Assembly: GCA_025506515.1 (NCBI GenBank)
Contig: CM046442.1
Span: forward strand, 60,373,376 to 60,437,375
Length of the DNA: 64,000 nt
Reading direction: 5' to 3'
Source of the DNA: Flaveria trinervia
Taxonomy: Eukaryota; Streptophyta; Magnoliopsida; Asterales; Asteraceae
In this document: positions 43,020-52,608 of the stretch, piece after piece
Layout of the letters: each line of letters opens with the position of its first letter
Numbering within the stretch: position 1 is the first letter of the stretch
The notes under the pieces: model-generated
Told to the model about the DNA's origin: nothing
Databases searched by the model: none
Seen by the model: only the letters and a program-made list of their open reading frames with translations
Made by a program: the position numbers and the translations under genes

Positions 43020-43560
43020 TTACGAAAAACAACTTCCAAGCCAGGTTTTAACACCTTCCATGGTTGGAATATCATTTCCAAAAGGTAGTATGTCATCAAC
43101 ATACAATACTAAGAATGTTATTATGCTCCTACTAGCCTTCTTATATACACAAGCCTCATCAGCGTCCTTGATGAAACCAAAGTTCTTGATCTCTTCATCA
43201 ATACGTTGATTCCAACTTCTCGATGCTTGATTCAATCCATAGATTGATCTCTTTAACTTGCATACTTTATTAGGATGTTGTGGATCGACAAAACCATCTG
43301 GCTGAACCATATGGACAGTCTCTTCGAGATGTCCATTAAGACAAGCGGTTTTGACATCCAACTGCCAAATCTCATTGTCATAATATGCAGCTATGGCAAA
43401 TAATTTCCTAATTGACTTTAGCATTGCCACAGGCAAGAAAATTTCATCATAATCAACCCCTTGATTTTAAGTGAAACCTTTTGCTACAAGTCTTGCTTTG
43501 TAACTATCCAAGTTTCCATGTATATCCATTTTCTTCTTGAAACCCACTTGCATCCAACCG
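43020..43560 (-). pseudogene. Copia B reverse transcriptase
   Basis: 138-codon open piece: IWQLDVKTACLNGHLEETVH (first catalytic Asp), YGLNQASRSWN, and LVLYVDDILPFGND, the YVDD catalytic motif intact. Frames break on both sides (stop near 43470; 3' part 42770-43015). Confidence 0.85.
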
Positions 43561-43591
43561 GTTTGGAGTTAAGTAGAGGGTTAACCAATTC

Positions 43592-44600
43592 CTAAACTTG
43601 ATTGTCATACATGGGTTGCATCTCAATGTTCATGGCTTCCAGCCATTTATCACAATCCGAATTGGACATTGCTTCATGGTATGTAGTTGGCTCATCGGAG
43701 TCAACCATATAGCATCCATTCATGAAAAATCCATATCTTTCAGGTGGAATGCTAACTCTACCAGATCTGCGAAATTTTTGTGTGTATTGATCAACCTCTT
43801 GATCATCATCAACAACCTCTTGTTGATTGCTATTGTTAACCAAACGTGTATCGGCTTGTGGATCTTGATCCTCATCAAATTCCACTATTCTATACGTTAT
43901 TCCTTCCATAAGGAATTAGTTTCCAAGAATTTAGCCTTTCGAGCAATAAATACTCTTGCTCTGTTGGATCAAAGAAGTAGTATCCTATACAGTCTTTGGG
44001 ATATCCAACAAATATAAACTTAGTGAATCGACTATCTTGGTCAGGGCCATATTCAAAATACGAGCCTAGGAGAGCATTGTGAAACCCCAATAGGGTTTGA
44101 TTTATCCTCACAGACACACCATTATGTTGTGGTGTTACAGGTGGAGTAAGTTGTGAGACGATCCCACAATTTCTTAGATGGTATTGAAAAGCATCACTTA
44201 GGTATTCACCTCCTCTATCTGAATGAAGAACTTTGATAGTTTTATTGAGTTGATTTTCTACTTATTCTTGAAGATTTTGAACATTTCAAAAGCTTCATGT
44301 TTATGCATCATCAAGTACACATAACCATATTGACTATAATCGTCGGTAAAGGTAATGAAGTATCTTTCACCATTTCTAGTCATTGTCTTAAAAGGGCCAC
44401 ATACATCCGAATGTATGATTCCAATAAGTCTTTTGCCCTCTTGTTGGTACTACTAAAGGGCAACTTGGTCATCTTGCCTTGTAAACAAGATTCACACTTA
44501 TCGAATGAAACATTTTCATTTGCTTTTCAAAAGACCATTCTTTTGAGGTGTTTGAATCCGATTCTTGTTTATGTGACCAAGACGACAATGCCACAGATAA
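43592..44600 (-). pseudogene. Copia B integrase and linker
   Basis: Core is fragmentary (44600-44118). The SH3-like part FTKFIFVGYPKDCIGYYFFD is at 43890-44117. The linker is at 43592-43909 with the RRSGRVSIPPERYGF motif before RT. Several frame changes. Confidence 0.75.
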
Positions 44601-44607
44601 GTATCAC

Positions 44608-45090
44608 TTAAACCATTTTAAGTTTCTTGGTGCTTGTTTGGTATAATGAGCTATTATAGGATGAATCATTATGAACCAATTCATAGATTCCATTAAAAGG
44701 CATAGCCTTGAAATAAAATACATCATCCATACAAACATAAATACCATTGTTAACAAACTTTAATTCACAACCACATTGTTTTAAAAGGGAAATCAAAATT
44801 ATGTTCTTAAGAATAACTTCCAAACCATTTGAAAGTTTCAAAATATTGTCTCTTTGGGCTTCGACATCAACTTTTGCTCCGTTGCCCATGTAGAGACTTG
44901 TGTCTCCCTTCTTGAAGTGCTTATTTCTTTTGAACCCCTGCAACAAATTGCATATGTGAGTTCCACATCCGGTATCCAATACCCATGTGTTTGAAGAAAT
45001 AACATTTAACCAATGTGAATTATGAAAGTTGTACCTGAGGTTTGCCCAGCATCCCTCTTGTTTCTCAACTCTTTGAGATAGGTTGGACAA
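44608..45090 (-). pseudogene. Copia B protease and pre-integrase
   Basis: 160-codon frame. TWVLDTGCGTHICNLLQG carries the Asp-Thr-Gly protease site. GLEVILKNIILISLLKQCGC and ELVHNDSS follow. Confidence 0.85.
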
Positions 45091-45911
45091 TTCCTTTCCA
45101 ATGTCCTATCTCTCCACACTCAAAACATGGATCGTTCTACGTTAGCTTAGGCTTTGGAGGTTCCGCTTTAGCCTTTCCTTTTCCCTTTCCTTTGATGTAC
45201 CCCTTTCCTTTGACAACATTTGCCTTGGGATCGGGGAATGGCCTTTTCTTATTGCCTCCTCATTGATCGAGAGAACAGGTAGAACCTTTCTACCCATTCC
45301 TGCCTTGACTGTTTTGAGCATTGCGTGAAGCTCACCAATACTCTTGTCCCATCGTTCATATTGTAATTCATTATGAACGTCTCAAACCTTTTGGTTAGGC
45401 CATTAAGGATCAAATCCGTGGCCAGCTCCTTTGAGACGGGACAATTAAGCTGCTCGAGGCGATCAACGTGGCTTTTCATCTTAAGAACATAAGATGATAC
45501 CGATTGGTTTCTTCCATGCGACACGCATGAAGCGCTCAAACCGTTTTCGAAGCGCTCTACCCTAGCTTGTTGAAGGAACATTTCCTTCAACTGGGTAATT
45601 ATGTCATATGCCCCAAGATGCTCCAAATCCTTTTTGAGTTCGGGAATCATAGTTCCCAACATGAGGCAGGAAACCTGCATGGAATCCTCAGTGTATTGAA
45701 GCCAATCGTTATAGGCCTCAACATCCTCGGGGTCGGGTTGGTCAGGAATAGGATCGTCAAGGACATAGGCCCTTTTCTCTTGCTTGAGAACAATTCTCAA
45801 GTTTCGATACCAGTCCATAAAGTTATTATGGTTAAGACGATCCCTTTCTAAGATTGTTCTCAGTGATAGGGTAGGGACGGTCGGGGTGGTAGCATTATTG
45901 TTTGCGGCCAT
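45085..45911 (-). pseudogene. Copia B gag
   Basis: ATG at 45911 (MAANNNATTPTVPTLSLRTI). LNHNNFMDWYRNLRIVLKQE, SCLMLGTMIPELKKDLEHLG and KELATDLILNGLTKRFETFI are typical Copia gag. A frameshift near 45300 follows. A CxxC zinc knuckle (CFECGEIGHWK) is at about 45120-45085, where a missing base separates it from the last Cys. Confidence 0.85.
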
Positions 45912-47322
45912 TTCTACAAAATTACAAAGTTCATTTTAGTATTTCTGAAAAATTGCATTTTAATTATTAATACCCTTTACACGTCTCATAGACAATTAAT
46001 AATTAAAATCTAGAATCCAACGTTACATTTAAATGATGGTTAGGTGACCTTTATTCCATTATTTAAATTAACAAGGTAGTCAACATTTGACAATTGCAAC
46101 CTATTGCAACTTCTAGCTTTATGGATCGGTTAAACATCTTATGTTTAGTCGGCATGTAAAATCCCATCAACACCATTGTACGCCATGCTTCGGTGACCCT
46201 ATACACATGGTTTCAATTCAAGTCGTCCTACTTACACACACGTGTGAGTTTACACATACAAGTGGTTAGGTGACCTTTATCCCACAAGTATGTTAAGCCC
46301 ACCTCAAACACACAAGTTCCCTAAAAGTGGTTAGGTGTCCTTTATCCCATAAGTAGTTCTCAAGTAATTCGAGTGTCATGTAAAAGGATGGTGTTAAACT
46401 TGTTTCCAAAGGGATTTAAGTTTCCATTAATTCTAGTTATGAAAACTCTATGTACCTTGTATTCGCATGCTTTCAAATACATGGTACCCTATGGTTCATT
46501 TTTAATAAAAACCTTTTTTTTGAAATCATTAATCCTTTTAATAACCTTTTATTAGTCACTTAATGATTAGGAACCAAAAAATTCAGCTTGTTATGATAAT
46601 TTATTTAGATTGTTAAGCATATCCATATATCAAACAATCAACATAAAATGAATAATCAAACAAGCATATATAAAACAACCACATGTGCATAACCATAGCC
46701 ACTATGTTGACAACACTTGTTTGCCATCACAAGTGTTGTCATTTGGTCTTTCCTAAGGGTTGAACACAACACAAAGATGAGATCTCCAAAGACCCCCACT
46801 TGAACTTGCATCCAAATGCTTCAAGTCCTTCTTTGTGTCTTCCTTTTGTGCTTCCATCTTGTGCATCTTCTTTTACAAAATTTATATCCTAATACAAATT
46901 TTCTAACAAAATAAAAACACACTTAATCTATCTATTACATTGCCATTGAATGAATAAATAAATTACATCCAAATACAAACACAAAAGAATAATATTACAA
47001 CCCATTATGAATGAAATCAACCAAAACAACATCCATTCAAAACCAAATCAACACAATATGAATCATCATATACAACATTCAAGAACCAAATAAATCCTAA
47101 TATGACCCTAATATTCAGCCAACATAAACCAAGAATTTAGGGTGTTTGTCCAAACAAAAACACAATCAAACACTTGATATCTTTCTTTCAAGGTTTAATC
47201 ACAAGCATGTTAGATATAACCTTGAAAGGTTGGGGATTTATAACATCACCACAAAAAGCCCCTATAAGGTTGTGAAAGCCCTATAAAACCAATTACAAGG
47301 ACAAAGAAACTAGTCATCCACA
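45912..47322 (-). other. Copia B leader
   Basis: Non-coding leader between primer site and gag. GTGGTTAGGTG(A/T)CCTTTATCCCA recurs at about 46030, 46261 and 46326. Confidence 0.7.
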
Positions 47323-47342
47323 TATCCGACTATAGATGCCAA
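47323..47342 (-). other. primer-binding region of Copia B
   Basis: Minus strand TTGGCATCTATAGTCGG directly after the LTR. It differs from the usual initiator-Met 3' end complement; the primer tRNA is not identified. Confidence 0.5.
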
Positions 47343-48296
47343 TGTTGGGTTTGTTGGACCAAATCAAAATAGTGTAACCATTTAACTATGAAAACGCAGC
47401 GGATAAAACCTTAGTATGTCATTTGTAATCTGAAAATTAGGGTTCATATCATAACAAAACAAATCCAAGAACATAAGGATCATTTATGTGTTGAACTAGC
47501 TATCAAGAAGAATAAACAACCAAAACAAAACATACAAACTCCGTTGTGGAGCTGCAGAAAAAAAGATTTTCAGTGAAGATGATGAGGTTCTTGAATGACC
47601 AAAACACCAAGGAAAGGTGTCCTCAAGCATCCATACCCACAAGAATCAAGCAAAGACCACTCTTTCTAGGATTTGTACACCCAAAACGACCAAGAAGGCT
47701 GCTGGAAAACCAATTTTCAGTCTTGATTAAGCTGCTGGAGAACCGATTTTCAGCCTTGATTAAGTTGCTAGAAAACCAATTTCCATCCTTGATTATCTTC
47801 AAGAAAAGGAAGAAAGTTTGTTCTTCTTGGTCTTTTGCATGTATGAGAGAGAGAGAGTTGGAGTGTGAATATGTTCTTGGAGTATGGTGACTTGAAAAAA
47901 ACAAAGACCCCTCCATAAGGGGCAGCGAAAGTTGTACAAGGGAGGGGTTTCCCCCAAAACCAATCTCCAATTTTAATAAACTAGTTGTTTTAATAGTATA
48001 TAATTAACCTTTTAATTATATAACTCATACAACTTTTTTATTGATGTTATTTAACTAAATTAAATAACATTACAAATAATATCCATGAACAAAATATCCC
48101 TATAAGTTGCTCAATCTCATAAGCAACTATTTAGAAAACTATTTTCTAATTGGTGTAATTATTTAATTGCATGATCATATCATCAAATAAATATTAATGG
48201 TGTTTGCTAAGCTTGTTATTGGGTAAGACCCGACTTGGATCATAACATACTAACCACATCAATATTCTATGTGTCTTGGGCATAAAGAATCCAACA
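47343..48296 (-). repeat. 5' LTR of Copia B
   Basis: 954 bp, about 22 bp shorter than the other LTR, with many one- and few-base indels between the two. Confidence 0.95.
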
Positions 48297-48301
48297 TAAT
48301 G

Positions 48302-48536
48302 AGCCTTCAACAACCATTAAAGCGTTGCTAGCAAGAAGACTCATGGGTCTGCTTGTATGGTGGCCCTTCTTACTCTCCATCTCTAGGCGATATCCATCGA
48401 GGATGCCATAGAGTTCAGTCATGGTGAGAGTGTTCAAGTTCTTTGTCCTCTTGATAGAGACACAGTAAAATGTCCACTCGTTTAGAAGAGCACTCGTGAA
48501 CTTTCTAGTAAGATCTCTAAGTTCGGGAGTGATCTT
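48302..48536 (-). pseudogene. Copia A gag, minus-strand arm part 3 (contains the extra copy)
   Basis: 48302-48358 is unique host gag. 48359-48536 duplicates 50696-50873 (178 bp each, about ten substitutions, no indel) and encodes the ITPELRDLTRKF...ESKKGH part. Confidence 0.9.
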
Positions 48537-48795
48537 TTATCTCCGGATCGATAAACATCCGAGCATGTTCTTGACGGAAGGATGAACAACCAAAACCAAA
48601 AGTCAAATCAATAACACGAACTATCAAATATTGGTTTCATTGATAAAAACCTAACGATTACAAACTCGTTACAACATATATGCTCCTGCGAATGACCCAG
48701 TTTCATGTGTTTACAACATAACAGGTGCATAACATTAAGCCTAGACTATTCGACAAGCGACGGACACACTATATATTACTATATATGCTCCAACA
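48537..48795 (-). repeat. 3' LTR of element D, internally deleted
   Basis: Matches both ends of the 5' LTR but lacks the part with the promoter-like TATATATA and the 30-bp array. Confidence 0.85.
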
Positions 48796-49446
48796 AATTC
48801 CCCCTTGTACGTTGCTTGCGAATAGTAGATAACACCTCTTACAATCTTCAGTCAATCTTTGCTCTGGTTGCTAATAGAATCAAACGAAAACCGTATTAGC
48901 CAACATTGCCGATCCGTCAGGTTACTACCACATCCCTGAAAATGAATTTAGGAACAATAGCTTTTGTTTACTTTGCAGAACACCATCACAACAGCAAGAT
49001 TCCCCATATGACTGATTTTTCCAGATAATGATATGAACAGTTTTCCATTGCTTCAATCTTCACACAGGCTAACCTGATTAACATCACCACCTGCAGAAAT
49101 TCCCCCTCACATTCAACATATCACAATATATAGACATTGTGCTCTCCTTGCGTCTTGACACAGTGTATTGGGCAAAAGGTTGAAGGTTCCAATCCACAGC
49201 TGACAATATCAACAAAATCAACATGCACGAAGATTCATCATCGGAAACCGGTTCACATCATCACTTTCTGATTGCGTCTTCACTTTCTATATACAAGGAT
49301 TCCCCCTAAGAAGCAGAATCCTTTCTGTGCGGATAAATATAACTTGATTTGGCCCATAAGTAGTCAGATGCTCCTGACTACCCCACAAAATCAGCACCAA
49401 CTGCTGACATCTTCTCTTCTCTCTTTCGTGTTCCAGTTACATTCAC

Positions 49447-49944
49447 CTATTCTGGAAATCCGACGAATAATGGGGTACACATCGAACTTATTTGACAACG
49501 AACCTCTGGTGAATATGCTTTGCTCATCTTCAAATCTGTGCAAGAAGCTGTTCCAGACTCTTTTTTTTGGTCTGGAACAAATGCGAATGAGTCAATGCGA
49601 TGACTCATTCGTGCGATTGAACATACGACTAGTCCAGTCGCACGACTGAACATACGACTGGTCCAGTCGTACGAATGGCTCATTCGCATGGTCCAGTCAT
49701 ACGAATGGTCCATTCGCATGGCCCAGTCGCATGAACGGGTCTGCACACAGATTTTCAGATCTGCAGCCGCCAGGGCTGCCCAAAACCCTAATCTGACGAA
49801 TTCAACATGAACCAAAACAAAGTAGACATCTTCAGATTCGAAAGGGTGATAGGAACGTGGTTTCGAATTCGATTTCAACATAGAAGCAACACCGTAACAA
49901 GATCTGAGCAAAACACGAAGAACACGAAGTGGGTTTAACGTCAA
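49447..49944 (-). other. internal region of D with palindromic motif array
   Basis: A 165-codon frame is open here, but part of it (SCDWAMRMDHSYDWTMRM...) is encoded by the CGCATGG/CAGTCGTACGA motif array at 49590-49740. Probably not a protein gene. Confidence 0.5.
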
Positions 49945-50016
49945 GATCTGAAATTCAATCCAGAAATCAAGAGCTCGGGTTGCTAGAATGATTGTTAGAT
50001 CATTCCAGCAGTAACC

Positions 50017-50030
50017 GACTCTGATACCAA
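50017..50030 (-). other. primer-binding site of element D
   Basis: Minus strand ATTGGTATCAGAGTC adjoining the LTR end CTTCACA; initiator-Met type with one change. Confidence 0.75.
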
Positions 50031-50695
50031 TTGTGAAGTCGGTTTATCTCCGGATCGATAAACATCCGAGCATGTTCTTGACGGAAGGATGAACAACCAA
50101 AACCAAAAGTCAAATCAATAACACGAACTATCAAATATTGGTTTCATTGATAAAAACCTAATGATTACAAGCTCGTTACAACATAAGAATCAAGACTCTT
50201 GGCAAGAGGAAGATCGAGCATGATCTCCCCTCTCATCCGGCAGCCCTAGGCTCCGGGCAGACTTCCTCTCAATCCTTAATCCCTCTACACATTGAAACTG
50301 GTATATATATAGGCCTCAGCCCATATTAGATGCGACTGGGCCCATTCGTGCGATTGGACCATGCGTATGGTTCAATCGTACGACTGGACCATGCGTATGG
50401 TTCAATCGTACGACTGGACCATGCGTATGGTTCAATCGTACGACTGGACCATGCGTATGGTTCAATCATACGACTGGACCATACTCATGGTTCAGTCTTA
50501 CGAATGTCCCAATCGCATCTCTCGGTCGCACGGCTGGTCCATTAGCATGGCTCAGTCGTACAACTGAGTCTCATTCGCATATGCTCCTGCGAATGACCCA
50601 GTTTCATGTGTTTACAACATATCATGTGCATAACATTAAGCCTAGACTATTCGACAAGCGACGAACACACTATATATGACTATATATGCTCCAAC
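50031..50695 (-). repeat. 5' LTR of element D
   Basis: About 665 bp. The last base of the expected TGTTGGAGC start is missing at the host junction (GCTCCAAC|GGTGG on the plus strand). TATATATA lies at 50302-50312. Confidence 0.85.
50351..50500 (-). repeat. 30-bp near-palindromic tandem array in the LTR of D
   Basis: At least four units of exactly 30 bp starting at 50361, 50391, 50421 and 50451. Each contains ATGCGTATGGTTCAATC and TCGTACGACTGGACC; the core resembles CAGTCGTACGACTG. Degenerate copies continue to about 50580. Confidence 0.9.
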
Positions 50696-51362
50696 GGTGG
50701 CCCTTCTTACTCTCCATCTCTAGGCGAAATCCATCGAGGATGCCACAGAGTTCAGACATGGTGAGAGTGTTCAAGTTCTTTGTTCTCTTGATAGAGACAC
50801 AATAAAATGTCCACTCGTTTAGAAGAGCACTCGTGAACTTTCTAGTAAGATCTCTAAGTTCGGGAGTGATCTTCACAGACTGAAGAGAAGAGATAAGATC
50901 CATGTACCTGAAGTACTGCTGGCTGAGAGTCTCTCCAGCAATATGAGTGAAGTTCTCAAACTGCTGCTTTAGCGAGTCCTTCTTTGAGTCGTCGGAGCTT
51001 GAGTACATCTGAGCAAGTGCATCAAACAATTCTTTGGAAGTCTTGCAATGCTCGAACCCCACCATAATGGAGTTCGGTAATGCAGTCATGAGAATGGTCA
51101 TAACATTACTGTGATGTCCACCTTCTTTCTGTCTTTGTTAGAATAGTCCTCAACAACCTTTTCTATCATGGCACCGTTTCCACCAGGTGATGCCACCTTT
51201 GGCTTATACGGGCCATTGATAATGGAGTTCCATATCTTGCTGTCTTGGTATCTGATGAACCCTTCCATTCTCCTGCTCCAAGACCTACAATTTTCAGGAG
51301 TAATGATGGGAACCTTTGTCATGGTTCCCATCTCTACCTCGGACTTGTTAAGGGCTATTTAG
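50696..51362 (-). pseudogene. Copia A gag N-terminus, minus-strand arm part 4
   Basis: Frames 51098-51331 (MGTMTKVPIITPENCRSWSR) and 50670-51101 (NSIMVGFEHCKTSKELFDAL, then FENFTHIAGETLSQQYFRYM). The arm's first ATG, present at 32625 in the other arm, is ATA here. Frameshift near 51100. Confidence 0.85.
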
Positions 51363-51436
51363 AGTGAGTGGGTTGTAGGGAGGAGTGAAAAACAGGTTGA
51401 TTTGGATGGTTAGATCACGCAATCAAGAGCCTAGTT

Positions 51437-51450
51437 GCTCTGATACCAAT
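51437..51450 (-). other. primer-binding site of Copia A
   Basis: Minus strand ATTGGTATCAGAGC adjoining the LTR end CGATCCTACA. Confidence 0.9.
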
Positions 51451-52300
51451 TGTAGGATCGAGATTAGTCACTTAACACTTTGTTTTCTGTCAAACTCACC
51501 TAGAACAACACTCGGGTAAAGATAGAATCAGTAAGAGTTGATCACAATATAGAAAGTAATAAAGAACGCAAGAAGTAATTTTCAAGGTACTTTTATATAT
51601 TGCTTCTCAACTCAATAATACAAGAATCTTACAAGTAGTGGAATGAGTTACAAGAAAACCTATATATATACTACCTACAGCCGGATATACTTTGATACCA
51701 GCTGGGATCCTATAGCTAAAGTCTATACTACAAGACTATAGTTTAAGGTATCTCGGATAAAGTCTTATATGAGATTTGGTAGTCAGGACATGTCCCTGAC
51801 TTACCTTTTATCACCAACTAAAGTTGGTAACTTGTACTATCATAAAAAGGTAAACAGTGGAACAAAGTATGGTCAACTGCATAGTTCTTTGAGAAAACGA
51901 CATACAGTATCAGATGTCTGCAGCGGAGTGTCAGAGACCATACTTGTGTCCACTAGTTCATAGCAGTCTCTTCCGAAGGTTAAATGGCTTCGAAAGAGTA
52001 AGTACTTCCGAAGCCACTTATACTTTGGAAGAGACTGCTTCTTCCAAGGCTTGGAGACTTCTTATCATCATACTTCGGAAGTAGTCTTCAGGTTTTTCTT
52101 CTAAGACTTGATGTTCGGAAGCATGCTCTTTGCTTCGGAAGTAGAGTTTTGTCTTCGGAAGTTTATCTTTTTACTTTGTCTTCGGAGAACTCTACAACCT
52201 TCGGAAGTTCCATGCTAAGCTTCGGAAGCCTTTGCATGTAGTACCAAAATTGTCTAAGTGAATTGGTTTTGGTTGCACCAGCCTTCTTCTTGATCCAACA
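51451..52300 (-). repeat. 5' LTR of Copia A
   Basis: 850 bp, minus orientation. About a dozen exact or one-mismatch TTCCGAA/TTCGGAA motifs at 51965-52230; hairpin CACCAACTAAAGTTGGT at 51812-51828. Confidence 0.95.
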
Positions 52301-52608
52301 TTTTTTAATAAATTTGATCCATTAATTCTACATAGGAGACTTAATATTTTTAACAAAAATAGTTTTTCAAGTAAACTGGACATGATTCTACCGACTTTGG
52401 CCCATACCAAAATGTAATTCATTTTGACATATTATCTAACTAGCATTACCCACTTATCTAGTGGTCCTCATTAACTATTTCGTTGTTGCAAAATATCCTT
52501 AATAACCATTTCGTTCACGCTAATAGACTCATCTAGGCCTAGGGTTACCCAGAGATACATCATAGACATGTATAAAAAAATTATTATACACAGAAAGAAC
52601 TTGCTCTC
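52301..52608. other. spacer between Copia A and Gypsy element
   Basis: AT-rich, no recognisable feature. Confidence 0.5.

Larger units (their letters stand above)
40413..48296 (-). mobile_element. Copia element B, complete ends, damaged coding
   Basis: 7.9 kb with LTRs of 976 bp (40413-41388) and 954 bp (47343-48296), TGTTGG...CCAACA termini and exact 5-bp duplications TAATG (40408-40412 and 48297-48301). Host gag sequence is continuous across the insertion. Minus strand order: gag, protease, integrase, RT, RNase H (Copia order), then a polypurine tract GCAAGTGGGAGAT before the 3' LTR. Stops and frameshifts in all domains. Confidence 0.95.
48537..50695 (-). mobile_element. non-autonomous LTR element D
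   Basis: Minus orientation. 5' LTR at 50031-50695; primer site TTGGTATCAGAGTC (minus) at 50017-50030; internal 1.2 kb without gag or pol; polypurine tract AAGGGGGAATT (minus) at 48796-48806; 3' LTR at 48537-48795, which lacks about 400 bp and its last 11 bases. No 5-bp duplication; instead a 178-bp host duplication flanks it. It must depend on another element's proteins. Confidence 0.85.
26729..52300 (-). mobile_element. composite Copia element A with inverted internal 5' half
   Basis: Outer LTRs at 26729-27571 (3') and 51451-52300 (5') are both in minus orientation, with flanks CTTTT at the left and TTTTT at the right, a 4/5 match for a target duplication. Read on the minus strand: LTR, primer site, gag, protease (to about 35560), an abrupt RT-linker piece (35508-35265), then an inverted block (35264 down to 31681) holding gag and an LTR in plus orientation, then aORF and polypurine tract. 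Integrase, most of RT and RNase H are gone. Elements B, C, D and a solo LTR E are nested inside. Confidence 0.75.

Noticed and set aside
50351..50500. 30-bp repeat array as CRISPR
   Set aside because: Units are contiguous without unique spacers, lie in a plant LTR, and no Cas genes are present.
50330..50567. Two overlapping plus-strand ORFs with 10-residue repeats
   Set aside because: The periodicity is that of the 30-bp DNA array; 30 is divisible by three, so all frames stay open. No evidence for a protein.
48302..50873. 178-bp flanks of D as a long target-site duplication
   Set aside because: Copia-type integrases make about 5-bp duplications; the flanks also differ by several substitutions, so recombination is more likely.
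51965..52230. CTTCCGAAG motifs as heat-shock elements
   Set aside because: Heat-shock elements need TTC and GAA separated by two bases; here the gap is one base (TTC-C-GAA or TTC-G-GAA). A heat response is therefore not supported.
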